Source: CAZNDN01 sp964571815
Lineage (GTDB): Bacteria > Fibrobacterota > Chitinivibrionia > Chitinivibrionales > WJKA01
Length of the DNA: 34,402 bases
Assembly (NCBI GenBank): GCA_964571815.1
Contig: CAZNDN010000031.1
Span: forward strand, 1 to 34,402
Direction: 5' to 3'
Shown here: positions 9,206-16,899 of the stretch, one piece after another
Layout: every line of letters starts with the position of its first letter
How positions within the stretch are numbered: the first letter of the stretch is position 1
Program-made: the position numbers and the translations under genes
The notes under the pieces: model-generated
What the model was told of the DNA's origin: nothing
Seen by the model: only the letters and a program-made list of their open reading frames with translations
Database searches by the model: none

Positions 9206-9720
9206 GTTTTCCGGTATCGAAGTCAAAGCAGAAGCATGCCGGCAAGCATCGTGCCCGCAAGCAAGTCAAGGGGTTTCGCCCCCAACTGACGTCGCTTGTC
9301 GATGTGATGACGATTCTTCTGGTGTATCTGCTGAAGAGTTTTTCGGCCGAGGGAGAGATAATCACGGTTTCCGAGGACCTGATGCTTCCGGAGTCATCGG
9401 CGAAAAAGCGCCCGGAGTTAACGGTCGTTATTACAGTCAATAACCGGTATATACTGGTCGACGACGAGAACGTGGCGGACGTCGATCAGGTACTGGCATC
9501 CCGGGATCTTATCATCCCCCAACTTCATCAATGGCTCGAGCGTCGTCGGAAAGCCACTGAGACCATAGAGAAATACCATTCGAAGGTCGCGTTTTCCGGC
9601 GATGTAACGATTCAGGGCGACAAGCGCATACGGTTCCAGCTTCTGAAAAAGATCATGTATACCTGCGGGCAGGTGGGCTATTCGAATTTTTCGTTGGCGG
9701 TTCAACAGAAAGAGCGATAG
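9202..9720 (+). CDS. ExbD/TolR-like protein, second copy with conserved Asp
   Basis: This encodes 172 residues. ATG 9202 overlaps the previous stop and has a GGAGAG a few bases upstream; an in-frame GTG at 9154 would lie deep inside the upstream gene, so I rejected it. The N-terminal ~24 residues are strongly basic. The membrane helix follows in LTSLVDVMTILLVYLLKSF. Asp34 in the S-L-V-D-V motif (codon at 9301) matches the proton-carrying Asp of ExbD/TolR. The periplasmic part contains ELTVVITVNNRYILVDDENV and ends with IMYTCGQVGYSNFSLAVQQ, like the last strand of ExbD domains. With the Asn-bearing paralogue before it, this could form an ExbD heterodimer inside the TolQ-like pentamer. Heterodimerisation is inferred from linkage and sequence only. 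Confidence 0.92.
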   Translation: MSFPVSKSKQKHAGKHRARKQVKGFRPQLTSLVDVMTILLVYLLKSFSAEGEIITVSEDLMLPESSAKKRPELTVVITVNNRYILVDDENVADVDQVLASRDLIIPQLHQWLERRRKATETIEKYHSKVAFSGDVTIQGDKRIRFQLLKKIMYTCGQVGYSNFSLAVQQKER

Positions 9721-9723
9721 TCG

Positions 9724-10767
9724 GTGGTTCAACGAGGCGACATTGTCGTTGTTGGCGCGGGAGCGTTCAAGCCCGAAGGCGTGATTCTCAGGGAGCTTCG
9801 CGGCGGGTTGTGGCAGCGTGTCGACCGGCGCTTTCTGATCGTAACCGTTCTGTCGGCCGCTGTTCACGCGGGAATAATCTATGTACTGGGAACCAGGAGC
9901 GTTGCGGAGCGAGAAACGGCAGCTATCGAAAAAGTGCCGGAGCGCTTCGCCAGGTTGATCGTCGAAAAACCGATCTCGGAGGTAAAGAAGGCGGCCCGGG
10001 CGAAGACTGCGCGGGAGGAGGCGGAGGTGAAGCCGGAGGATGCCAAGGAGAGTACGGCCGAGGAGGCACGGGAGGAAGCGCCGGTGAGCAGGAAAGTAGC
10101 GAAGAAACGGGTCGCGGCGCGAGCGGCCGAAGTAGAACAGAAGGTTCGCGCGGTGGGTGCGCTGGGCATGCTGACCGGGGCGGGCGGAAAGGGGCTTGCG
10201 GTGGTCGATGTTCTGGGAAAAGCGGCCCAAAGCAGCGGCAAGGTGAAGGATTTCGAGGATGCCCTGAAGGACATGGCCGGTCTGGAGAAGGTCAAGAGTG
10301 CCGATGTACTCGACAGAAAGCTGGTCAAGACCAAGGAATTGACCGCCGCCCGCCACCGTGAAGACATCGGCGACCTCGTCGCAAGCATCGGCGGCCCCCA
10401 GACGGAGACGCTGGCCAAGAAAGGCAGCTTCATCGTCCGCCGTCCCGAGAGCATCGAAGGCGCCGCGTCGGCAAATACCAAACGCGACGACAAGGCAATC
10501 GGCAAGGTGGTCACGGCCAACAAGGTCAGCATCCGGATGAGCTACGAGAAGTACCTCAAGCGCAATCCCCAGTTGGAAGGAAAAGTTACCGTTCGATTCA
10601 CCATCGACGCATCGGGGAAGGTAATTCGGGTCGAAATACTGGAGAATACCACGGGCAGCGACGATCTTGCGTACGATATCCGCAGGAAAGTCCGGATGTG
10701 GCGGTTTGAGCAAATACCGGAAGGCGAGGTATCGGTTACGTATCCGTTCCTATTCCGACCGTCCTGA
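9724..10767 (+). CDS. TonB-like energy transducer (AgmX/TonB C-terminal type)
   Basis: This encodes 347 residues from GTG 9724, three bases after the ExbD stop. One membrane helix lies at ~37-56 (FLIVTVLSAAVHAGIIYVLG) and contains Ser44-x3-His48, the S-x3-H pattern found in the TonB helix that contacts ExbB/ExbD. A long Lys/Glu/Ala-rich, probably extended, periplasmic spacer follows (~75-145), then a middle region of helices. The C-terminal ~90 residues have the TonB/AgmX-type pattern: GKVTVRFTIDASGKV, then IRRKVRMWRFEQIP and a YPFLF ending. Such proteins pass motor energy to outer-membrane or surface partners. The gene ends the motor module; a 79-bp gap precedes the capsule genes. There is no clear Shine-Dalgarno site, so translation may be coupled to the previous gene. 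Confidence 0.85.
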   Translation: MVQRGDIVVVGAGAFKPEGVILRELRGGLWQRVDRRFLIVTVLSAAVHAGIIYVLGTRSVAERETAAIEKVPERFARLIVEKPISEVKKAARAKTAREEAEVKPEDAKESTAEEAREEAPVSRKVAKKRVAARAAEVEQKVRAVGALGMLTGAGGKGLAVVDVLGKAAQSSGKVKDFEDALKDMAGLEKVKSADVLDRKLVKTKELTAARHREDIGDLVASIGGPQTETLAKKGSFIVRRPESIEGAASANTKRDDKAIGKVVTANKVSIRMSYEKYLKRNPQLEGKVTVRFTIDASGKVIRVEILENTTGSDDLAYDIRRKVRMWRFEQIPEGEVSVTYPFLFRPS

Positions 10768-10798
10768 ACCGATCGAAACACGGTCTCGATGGTAACAC

Positions 10799-10833
10799 CG
10801 GAGGTCGGAACACGGGATCCGACCATGCCTCCG
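10799..10833 (+). other. Possible hairpin in the leader of the export operon
   Basis: In the 79-bp gap between the TonB-like gene and the Wza-like gene, CGGAGG (10799-10804) pairs with CCTCCG (10828-10833), and TCGG (10805-10808) pairs with CCGA (10819-10822), leaving a five-base bulge. It ends one base before the AAAGGA ribosome site (10835-10840) of the next gene, so it could affect translation or mark an mRNA processing point. No U-run follows, so it is not a typical terminator. In high-GC DNA such a pairing can also arise by chance. Confidence 0.3.
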
Positions 10834-10846
10834 CAAAGGAACACGC

Positions 10847-11749
10847 ATGAGCCTGAATTCACGATTGAACATGGCCCCGGGCGTTACGTTGGCCTTCATT
10901 GTCTGCATCGAAGCCGCGATCATCCATGAGGGCGATGTTCTGGAAATAGCGGTGCAGGGCCATCCGGAATTCTCGGGAACGTACGAGGTGAACGACGACG
11001 GGACAGTGGAGTATCCGCTGCTTGTCGAAGAAATCGTCGCGAATGTCGCCACATCGGAACTCATGCATGCCCTGACACTGCGTCTGGCCACCTATGTGGA
11101 CAATCCTCTGGTAACCGTCTCCATCGTGGAAAACCCCGAGCTGACGGTACTCGTCCTGGGGCAGATTGCCGATCCCGGGCCGGTTTCGGTGTACGAAGGA
11201 GTGACGCTTCAGGAAGTCTTCACGAAGGCGGGCGGCCCCACGAAACTTGCCGATCTGAAACGGGTCAAGATTGTGCCCGCCGACGGCACGAACGACGACG
11301 CGCGCTTCTACAATTTCGAGAAGTTCTTCGAAGAGGGGAACCTCGATGTCCTGCCGAAGCTGAAGGAAGGAGATCGGATCGTGCTGCTCTCCCGCGAGCG
11401 CTCTCTGAAAGTAAAAGTGATCGGCGCGGTGCGCAAGCCCGGCTTCTACGAGCCCGAGGAAGACGTCAATATTTTCGAGATGATCTACCTGGCCGGCGGT
11501 CCCGCCGAGAAGGCCGATCTTTCCCGCGTGCGTCGGCTGTTCAAGCACGAGGGCAAGACCATGGAAGAGGTTGTCGACGTCCGCTCCTACATCGACGAAG
11601 GCGACATGGACAAGATTCCCATGGTGGAGGAAGCCGACGTGATCATCGTGTACTCCAAATGGTTCGACTGGAAGACCGTGTTGACAATCCTCAACAACAC
11701 CCTCCTGTTCATCGTAACGATTCAGACGTTCAGCGGAGTCTTCAACTGA
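10847..11749 (+). CDS. Wza-type polysaccharide export protein with SLBB domains
   Basis: This encodes 300 residues. ATG 10847 has AAAGGA six bases upstream. A short, weak signal-like stretch (VTLAFIVCIEA) precedes the polysaccharide-export domain, which begins at IIHEGDVLEIAVQGHPEF and runs to ~95. Two SLBB units follow, seen from their repeated core: LQEVFTKAGGPTKLADLKRV (~122-141) and the parallel FEMIYLAGGPAEKADLSRV (~210-228). The C-terminus has a hydrophobic helix (KTVLTILNNTLLFIVTIQTF, ~275-295). Family members form the periplasm-spanning and outer-membrane channel for capsule or exopolysaccharide. I see no lipobox Cys, unlike classical Wza, so the membrane anchoring probably differs. 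The Wzc-like gene starts two bases after the stop, the usual pairing. Confidence 0.9.
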   Translation: MSLNSRLNMAPGVTLAFIVCIEAAIIHEGDVLEIAVQGHPEFSGTYEVNDDGTVEYPLLVEEIVANVATSELMHALTLRLATYVDNPLVTVSIVENPELTVLVLGQIADPGPVSVYEGVTLQEVFTKAGGPTKLADLKRVKIVPADGTNDDARFYNFEKFFEEGNLDVLPKLKEGDRIVLLSRERSLKVKVIGAVRKPGFYEPEEDVNIFEMIYLAGGPAEKADLSRVRRLFKHEGKTMEEVVDVRSYIDEGDMDKIPMVEEADVIIVYSKWFDWKTVLTILNNTLLFIVTIQTFSGVFN

Positions 11750-11750
11750 C

Positions 11751-13931
11751 ATGGCTCGCTCGCCCGCCAACGCACCGGATCCGACGCACACCGAAGTCCA
11801 TCTGAAGGACTACCTTGCGCTGGTAGTCAGAAGAAAATGGGTCATCATCACGGCATTCGTCTCCGTGGTCGCATCGAGCGTCTACTATGCGTCGAGCATC
11901 AACGATGTATTTGAGTCGTACGCCACGCTTGTGGTGGAGGAGACCAATCCGCTGCTGCGACAGGCCATGGACATGCGCAGCGGATTCTCCCTGAGCTTCT
12001 ATCGCGGGATCATCCACAGCCGCTCGTTCCTGGAAATGGTGGTGGACAGTATCGGCATGGACTTGTTCACCTCGCCGTTTCCCAGAATGACCCGGGATGA
12101 GGCTTTCGACTACGTACAGAACAGCATCGAACTCAAGACAACGGCCTACAATTCCTTCCTGCGCTTCAATGTGAGGGCCAACACCAGAGAGCTGGCCTAT
12201 TTCATCGCTGCTATCGGCACCGATGTGTTCCGTAATCAGTGCGAAGAAGTAGCCGGAGAAGAAAGTCGTCGTACGACCCTGGAGATAGAAAACCAGCTCG
12301 AGACCATCCGCAAGAAACTGGAGCAGGCCGAACGGGACTACCGCACATACAAGGAGAAGACCGGGGACATCTCGGAAGGGGGCACGCCGGAGCTACGCAC
12401 GCTGCAAAAGGCGTATGCGGACAACATGGCGCAACTGGGTGTTAAGAAGGCCGATCTGACCGCAGAGAAGAAGCAGTTGGCCAAACTCGAGCACCAGCTC
12501 ACCCCCGCCGAACACATCCGCTCGCCCGAGTACCTGAAACTGCGCTCCAAGCTTCGCGAGCTGGAAAAGGAAAAGATGCGGCTGTCCAAACTCGGGATCA
12601 GGCTTTCGGGGATCTCGACGATCGACCGGGAAATCGATGCGATCGAACGGCAGCTTCTCAGGTACAAGCAACCCCCCGGATCGGGGAGCCGTGTCGATAC
12701 GCGCATCATTCGTCAGTGGCAGAAACTTCGGAAGTCGGTTCTGGCCAAGGAGGCCAAGCTGGACCTGTTCACACGACGGCTCGAATCGTACAAGACAGCG
12801 ATCGATAACTACAAGGAGGGCAACCCCAACATGCTCTCCCAGGCACTGGAGCTTCAGAGGCTCAAACTTGCCAAGGACAACTACCGGAGCATCTACAACT
12901 TCCTCTTGAACAAGTCCCAGGAAGAGCGGATCAGGAGCGCATCGACCAGCGCCGGCATCAAGGTGGTGGATACGGCACGCATGCCCGAGAAGCCGATACC
13001 CAAGAACGAGTCCCGATATTACATTCTGGGCGCTGTGCTCGGGCTGGCCCTCGGCCTCGGTCTGGCCTTCTTCGTGGAGTACAACGATACCAGCATCAAA
13101 TCGCACGAAGATGTCGAGAAGTTCCTTGGTGTGCCGGTGCTGGGCACGATCCCTCACATAACGTACGGGAAGAAGAACGAAATCCAGGTCCAGCGCCGCT
13201 CATCGAAGAAGAAACGACGGACCAGCGTGAAACAATACCCGCGACGGCTTCTGAATTTCGCCGGTGACGACTCGATCACCACCGAGGCGTACCGTTCACT
13301 GCGCACAAACCTGACCTTCACCAGCCCCGACAAGCCCCTGCGCACCGTGGCCCTCACCTCGGCGGGCCCTTCCGAGGGAAAGTCCCTCACGGTGACCAAC
13401 CTCGCGATGGCGACGGCCCAGATGGGAAAGAAGACGCTGCTGGTCGACACCGACCTCCGCCGGCCCATGCTCCATCACCTGTTCAACTTCCGTCGTGAAC
13501 CGGGGTTTGCGGAACTGTTCGCGGGGGAGCCGGATTATGCCGAGTCGATTCGCGATACGGGAAAGCCGAACCTTTCGATCATCACCGCCGGCCAGTTCAC
13601 CCCCAATCCGGCCGAACTGGTAGGTTCACAGAAGATGGAACATCACCTGGACTATTTCAAGCAGAACTTCGATCTCATATTTTTCGACACTCCGCCCGTG
13701 GTGGCGGTGACCGATGCGAGCCTGCTGGCAACGAAGATCGACGGGGTGCTGCTGGTGGTAAAATCCCATCACACCGACCGCACGGTGGGAATCAGAGCCG
13801 TGCAGACAATGAGCAACGTGGGCGTGAAGCTGATAGGCGCCGTTCTCAATGACATCGACCTCTCGCACCGGTATTCCTCATACGGATACTACAAATACTA
13901 TTATCATTACTACAAGTCTAAAACCGACTGA
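11751..13931 (+). CDS. Wzc-type polysaccharide copolymerase / tyrosine autokinase
   Basis: This encodes 726 residues in a single chain. It has an N-terminal Wzz domain with its first membrane helix at ~24-44 (KWVIITAFVSVVASSVYYAS) and a long periplasmic coiled coil (~165-400, for example ETIRKKLEQAERDYRTYKEK). The second helix follows at ~421-443 (LGAVLGLALGLGLAFFVEY). A cytoplasmic BY-kinase domain comes next: Walker A in TSAGPSEGKSLT (~535-546), Walker A' in LLVDTDLRRP and Walker B in LIFFDTPPV (~641-649). The C-terminus is a tyrosine cluster (YSSYGYYKYYYHYYKSKTD), the autophosphorylation site region of BY-kinases. It controls polymer length and export with the Wza-like partner encoded just upstream. 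No cognate tyrosine phosphatase gene is present in the window. Confidence 0.95.
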   Translation: MARSPANAPDPTHTEVHLKDYLALVVRRKWVIITAFVSVVASSVYYASSINDVFESYATLVVEETNPLLRQAMDMRSGFSLSFYRGIIHSRSFLEMVVDSIGMDLFTSPFPRMTRDEAFDYVQNSIELKTTAYNSFLRFNVRANTRELAYFIAAIGTDVFRNQCEEVAGEESRRTTLEIENQLETIRKKLEQAERDYRTYKEKTGDISEGGTPELRTLQKAYADNMAQLGVKKADLTAEKKQLAKLEHQLTPAEHIRSPEYLKLRSKLRELEKEKMRLSKLGIRLSGISTIDREIDAIERQLLRYKQPPGSGSRVDTRIIRQWQKLRKSVLAKEAKLDLFTRRLESYKTAIDNYKEGNPNMLSQALELQRLKLAKDNYRSIYNFLLNKSQEERIRSASTSAGIKVVDTARMPEKPIPKNESRYYILGAVLGLALGLGLAFFVEYNDTSIKSHEDVEKFLGVPVLGTIPHITYGKKNEIQVQRRSSKKKRRTSVKQYPRRLLNFAGDDSITTEAYRSLRTNLTFTSPDKPLRTVALTSAGPSEGKSLTVTNLAMATAQMGKKTLLVDTDLRRPMLHHLFNFRREPGFAELFAGEPDYAESIRDTGKPNLSIITAGQFTPNPAELVGSQKMEHHLDYFKQNFDLIFFDTPPVVAVTDASLLATKIDGVLLVVKSHHTDRTVGIRAVQTMSNVGVKLIGAVLNDIDLSHRYSSYGYYKYYYHYYKSKTD

Positions 13932-13940
13932 CCAATCGGC

Positions 13941-14828
13941 ATGGAAACTCTCTCCAGACGGGCGTTCTCATCACACCGGCACCGTGAGGGACGTTGGAAG
14001 ACGCGGACGGTTTTCACGAATTCCTCGTTGGTGCGGTGGTTCGGGCGTTTCACTTCCTTGAAACGACGCGGCGTGGACGAGCTGGCTCGCTCGAGCCGGC
14101 CGGGTTCGCGAGTGCTGGATATCGGCGGGGGCTCAGGTGCGTACGCCTTGTGGTTTCTCGGGCGCACGCCGTGCACGGTCGTCACGGTCGACTGGTCGGA
14201 CATTGCCCTCCGGGCGATACCCCTTCCTCCCCGCGGGAAGATCTTTCGGGTGTGCGCCGATGCGCAGGCATTACCCTTCAAGCCCGGGGCATTCGACGGG
14301 GTATATTCGATCGACACCCTTGGACACGTGAGCAAGGTCGAACGCGTGCTGGATGAAACCCTGCGTGTGTGCGCACCCGGCACGCGTCTTTTCCTTCACA
14401 GCGAGTGCAGCGACTACCGCGACCGATGGCCCGACCGGATGCTGATACACCGCCTGGGAAAGGATCTGCCGGCCGAAAGCGACGGTCACTTCGACCTGCA
14501 CCGCTCGACCCGGCTTTATCACATGTACGCACGGCGATTCCGGGCGGGACGGTTTCTTGCACCCGCCGGCGTCCTGGGATGGCTGTTGGGATACCCGGAG
14601 AAATACCTGCCCGCCTTTCGACGCGCCGGGCCGCGGTGGGCTTGCTGCTGCACGCGGCTGTTCGCCCTGGTAAAGAGGATGCCCGCGCTGGGCATACTGC
14701 TTCGGTCGGCCAACGCGCTCACTAATCACATCGAAGTTTTCCTGGGACTCACCGGGGGCGGTTCGTGTTTCGCCGAACTCAGCGTGTACGGAGACCCGGA
14801 CGCGGAAAACTCCGAAGGCCCGGCGTAG
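13941..14828 (+). CDS. Class I SAM-dependent methyltransferase
   Basis: This encodes 295 residues from ATG 13941, nine bases after the Wzc stop. The Rossmann core is clear: motif I VLDIGGGSGAYA (~58-69), the acidic end of strand 2 in VVTVDWSD, and a motif II/III-like AQALPFKPGAFDGVYSIDTL, as in Methyltransf_11 proteins. The C-terminal ~130 residues are rich in Arg, Leu and Ala with no strong motif, and may bind the acceptor. Placed among glycosyltransferases, it probably methylates a sugar or a lipid-linked glycan, possibly as a capping step. The substrate is not readable from the sequence. Confidence 0.85.
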   Translation: METLSRRAFSSHRHREGRWKTRTVFTNSSLVRWFGRFTSLKRRGVDELARSSRPGSRVLDIGGGSGAYALWFLGRTPCTVVTVDWSDIALRAIPLPPRGKIFRVCADAQALPFKPGAFDGVYSIDTLGHVSKVERVLDETLRVCAPGTRLFLHSECSDYRDRWPDRMLIHRLGKDLPAESDGHFDLHRSTRLYHMYARRFRAGRFLAPAGVLGWLLGYPEKYLPAFRRAGPRWACCCTRLFALVKRMPALGILLRSANALTNHIEVFLGLTGGGSCFAELSVYGDPDAENSEGPA

Positions 14829-14834
14829 ACGACC

Positions 14835-15710
14835 GTGCAACTCTCCATCGTCATCCCCTCGTACCACCGTCCCCGGCGCCTGGCCGCGCTCCTGCGGCAC
14901 CTTCTTCGAGACCTTCCCGACGGATGCGAGATCCTGCCGGTGATCGGACGCGACGACGAGTGCGACGCACGGGACGATCCCCGTGTGACCGTTATTCGGC
15001 GTACGCACGAGACCCTTCCCCAGGCTCGAAACCGGGGAGTCGCTTTTTCACGCGGTCGGATCGTGCTCTTCCTCGACGACGATACGGTTCCGGGCGATTC
15101 CGTGGCCGCCGCCCACATTCGCCTCCACGAGCAGCACCCGGAGTTCGAGGCAATTGCCGGGGGGGTCCACGACGCCAACAACGCCGGCGACAAAGACGCC
15201 GTCGTGGTCCTGGAAGAGCCGACGATGCGCTACGAATGCGACTACGGTCTCTCCGCGAAAATGGAAGTTGACGCCTGCCACGGCGCGCACATGTCGTTCA
15301 AGCGGGAAGTATTCAACACGGTCCTGTTCGATCCGTGGTTTTTCGGCAATGCGCATTTCGAGGAAGTGGATCTGGCGATGCGGTTGCGAAGACGGGGAGG
15401 AAGAATACTCTTTTGTCCGGAGGTGGGCGTAACGCACGAGATCGAGCCCCGGGGAGGCTGTCGGGCCGCCCGCGGCCGGCTTCTGCGCCGTGCAAGCCGG
15501 TTTCGAAACCGCGCGTTCTGCTTCGCCAAAAACGTCGCCTGGCAGCACCTTCCGGTCTTTCTCACCGCGCAAAGGCACGAACTCGAATACGTATCCAGAA
15601 AGGGCGCGTCTCACGATATGCAGTTGGTTGCATGCGCCTGCCCGGCAACGCTTACAGGGCTCGCGCGTGGGCGACTGCGGCGAATAATCGGTGACCGGAG
15701 GTTTCGCTGA
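14835..15710 (+). CDS. GT2-family glycosyltransferase
   Basis: This encodes 291 residues from GTG 14835, six bases after the methyltransferase stop. It begins with the GT-A nucleotide-sugar-binding fold (LSIVIPSYHRPRRLAALLRH). The RNRGVAFSRG segment is followed by the metal-binding LDDDTVPG (~78-85). Further on are the acceptor-side motifs GAHMSFKREVF and FEEVDLAMRLRRRG, whose acidic pair is the likely catalytic-base region. The C-terminal part is Arg-rich (RRASRFRNRAF) and could lie on the membrane. It probably adds one sugar to the lipid-linked repeat unit. Donor and acceptor cannot be deduced. Confidence 0.88.
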   Translation: MQLSIVIPSYHRPRRLAALLRHLLRDLPDGCEILPVIGRDDECDARDDPRVTVIRRTHETLPQARNRGVAFSRGRIVLFLDDDTVPGDSVAAAHIRLHEQHPEFEAIAGGVHDANNAGDKDAVVVLEEPTMRYECDYGLSAKMEVDACHGAHMSFKREVFNTVLFDPWFFGNAHFEEVDLAMRLRRRGGRILFCPEVGVTHEIEPRGGCRAARGRLLRRASRFRNRAFCFAKNVAWQHLPVFLTAQRHELEYVSRKGASHDMQLVACACPATLTGLARGRLRRIIGDRRFR

Positions 15711-15738
15711 CCGGCCGCACCGCCGGGAAAGGTACGCG

Positions 15739-16899
15739 ATGAAAGCGGGATGGGTATATCCGATAGAAAGGCACTGCGGCATATCCTTTTACGCCGGGGC
15801 GTATGTCAAGGCCCTGAATCCGCACGTACGGGTAGTATGCGTTGACCCCTCCGCGATTCGATCCCGCCGGCGGGAGAGCCTGCGAATCCTTAACGAATGC
15901 GATATCGTACACGTGCAGTACGAGACCGCGCTTTTCGTCTTCGGACGACACGACATCTACTCCACGCTGTGCCGCGGACTGCTTCGTCCCCTTGTGGTCA
16001 GCCTGCACGAAGTGTACCCCTCCGTTCCGGGCGTATTCCCGCGCGACCGTATCACGGGCAGGGGGCTTGCCGGCGCCCTGAAACGCCGTATCTACGATCT
16101 TCGACACCCGTACGTGACGGCGCTCCGGGCGCACCGGAAGCACGGCTTCCATGCTGAGGCCATTCTCGTACATTACCGCTACCAGCGCGCAATACTCCAA
16201 AGCCGGGGAGTGAATCCTTCAACGATCCATGTGATTCCCTACCCCGTGCGCAGCCGCGAGTCTGCCGGCCGGTGTTCTCTCCGTGACGGGGAAACGGTCC
16301 ATCTTGCCGCCACGGGATTTATCAACCCCGCCTACGATTATCCATTGCTGCTTGAAGCGCTGGGCAAGCTGCGGGTACCATGGCGCTTCACCTGGATCGG
16401 GGGACCCCGGCGCGACGAGGATAGGCCGGTGCTGGAAGCGTTGCGACGCGAGATCGAGTCGCGCCGATTCTCCGACAAGGTGGAGATTACAGGATGGGTA
16501 ACCGATCAACGGCGCGACGAAATCCTCGGGCAGTGCCACGTGTACTGCGCACTGTTTCGGGAGCGAAGCTCCTCGGAGAGCTTTGCCACCGCACTGAGTG
16601 CACGACGGCTTATCGTGGCCATGTCTGTGCCGTTTATCGAAGAGTTGACGGCCGATTTCGGGCCGCTTGCCCTGGTAACCGACCGTGACGCCGATTCGAT
16701 AGCCCGGGCGATCGAGCGCATTCTCACTGAGCCCGCTCTGCGCAACGCCATGTATGAATCGATCGAGGATTGCATTCGACGCAACGCCTTCGACGTACTC
16801 GCCCCGCGCCTGGCGGGCCTGTACCACAAGCTCCCGGGGAGCACGTCCGGCGAAGAGGAAGCCCCGAGGGAGCGGATCTCAACCGGGAAGCCGGCATGA
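15739..16899 (+). CDS. GT4-like glycosyltransferase
   Basis: This encodes 386 residues from ATG 15739, which follows a GAAAGG at suitable spacing; a longer in-frame start at 15691 would overlap the previous gene. The GT-B layout is visible: an N-terminal domain with MKAGWVYPIERHCGISFYAG and DIVHVQYETALF, and a C-terminal nucleotide-sugar domain with FTWIGGPRRDED, VEITGWVTDQRRDEIL and SSSESFATALSARRLIVAMS, the last standing at the E-x7-E region. The second Glu of that motif is not obvious (ESFATALSA), so the family assignment is a little weaker than for the later GT4 genes. The stop overlaps the next start (ATGA). Confidence 0.8.
   Translation: MKAGWVYPIERHCGISFYAGAYVKALNPHVRVVCVDPSAIRSRRRESLRILNECDIVHVQYETALFVFGRHDIYSTLCRGLLRPLVVSLHEVYPSVPGVFPRDRITGRGLAGALKRRIYDLRHPYVTALRAHRKHGFHAEAILVHYRYQRAILQSRGVNPSTIHVIPYPVRSRESAGRCSLRDGETVHLAATGFINPAYDYPLLLEALGKLRVPWRFTWIGGPRRDEDRPVLEALRREIESRRFSDKVEITGWVTDQRRDEILGQCHVYCALFRERSSSESFATALSARRLIVAMSVPFIEELTADFGPLALVTDRDADSIARAIERILTEPALRNAMYESIEDCIRRNAFDVLAPRLAGLYHKLPGSTSGEEEAPRERISTGKPA

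Noticed and set aside
9418..10713. Minus-strand open frame of 431 codons opposite the second ExbD and TonB-like genes
   Set aside because: The plus-strand genes have clear ExbD and TonB motifs and operon spacing; the antisense product is Leu/Arg/His-rich with no recognisable domain.
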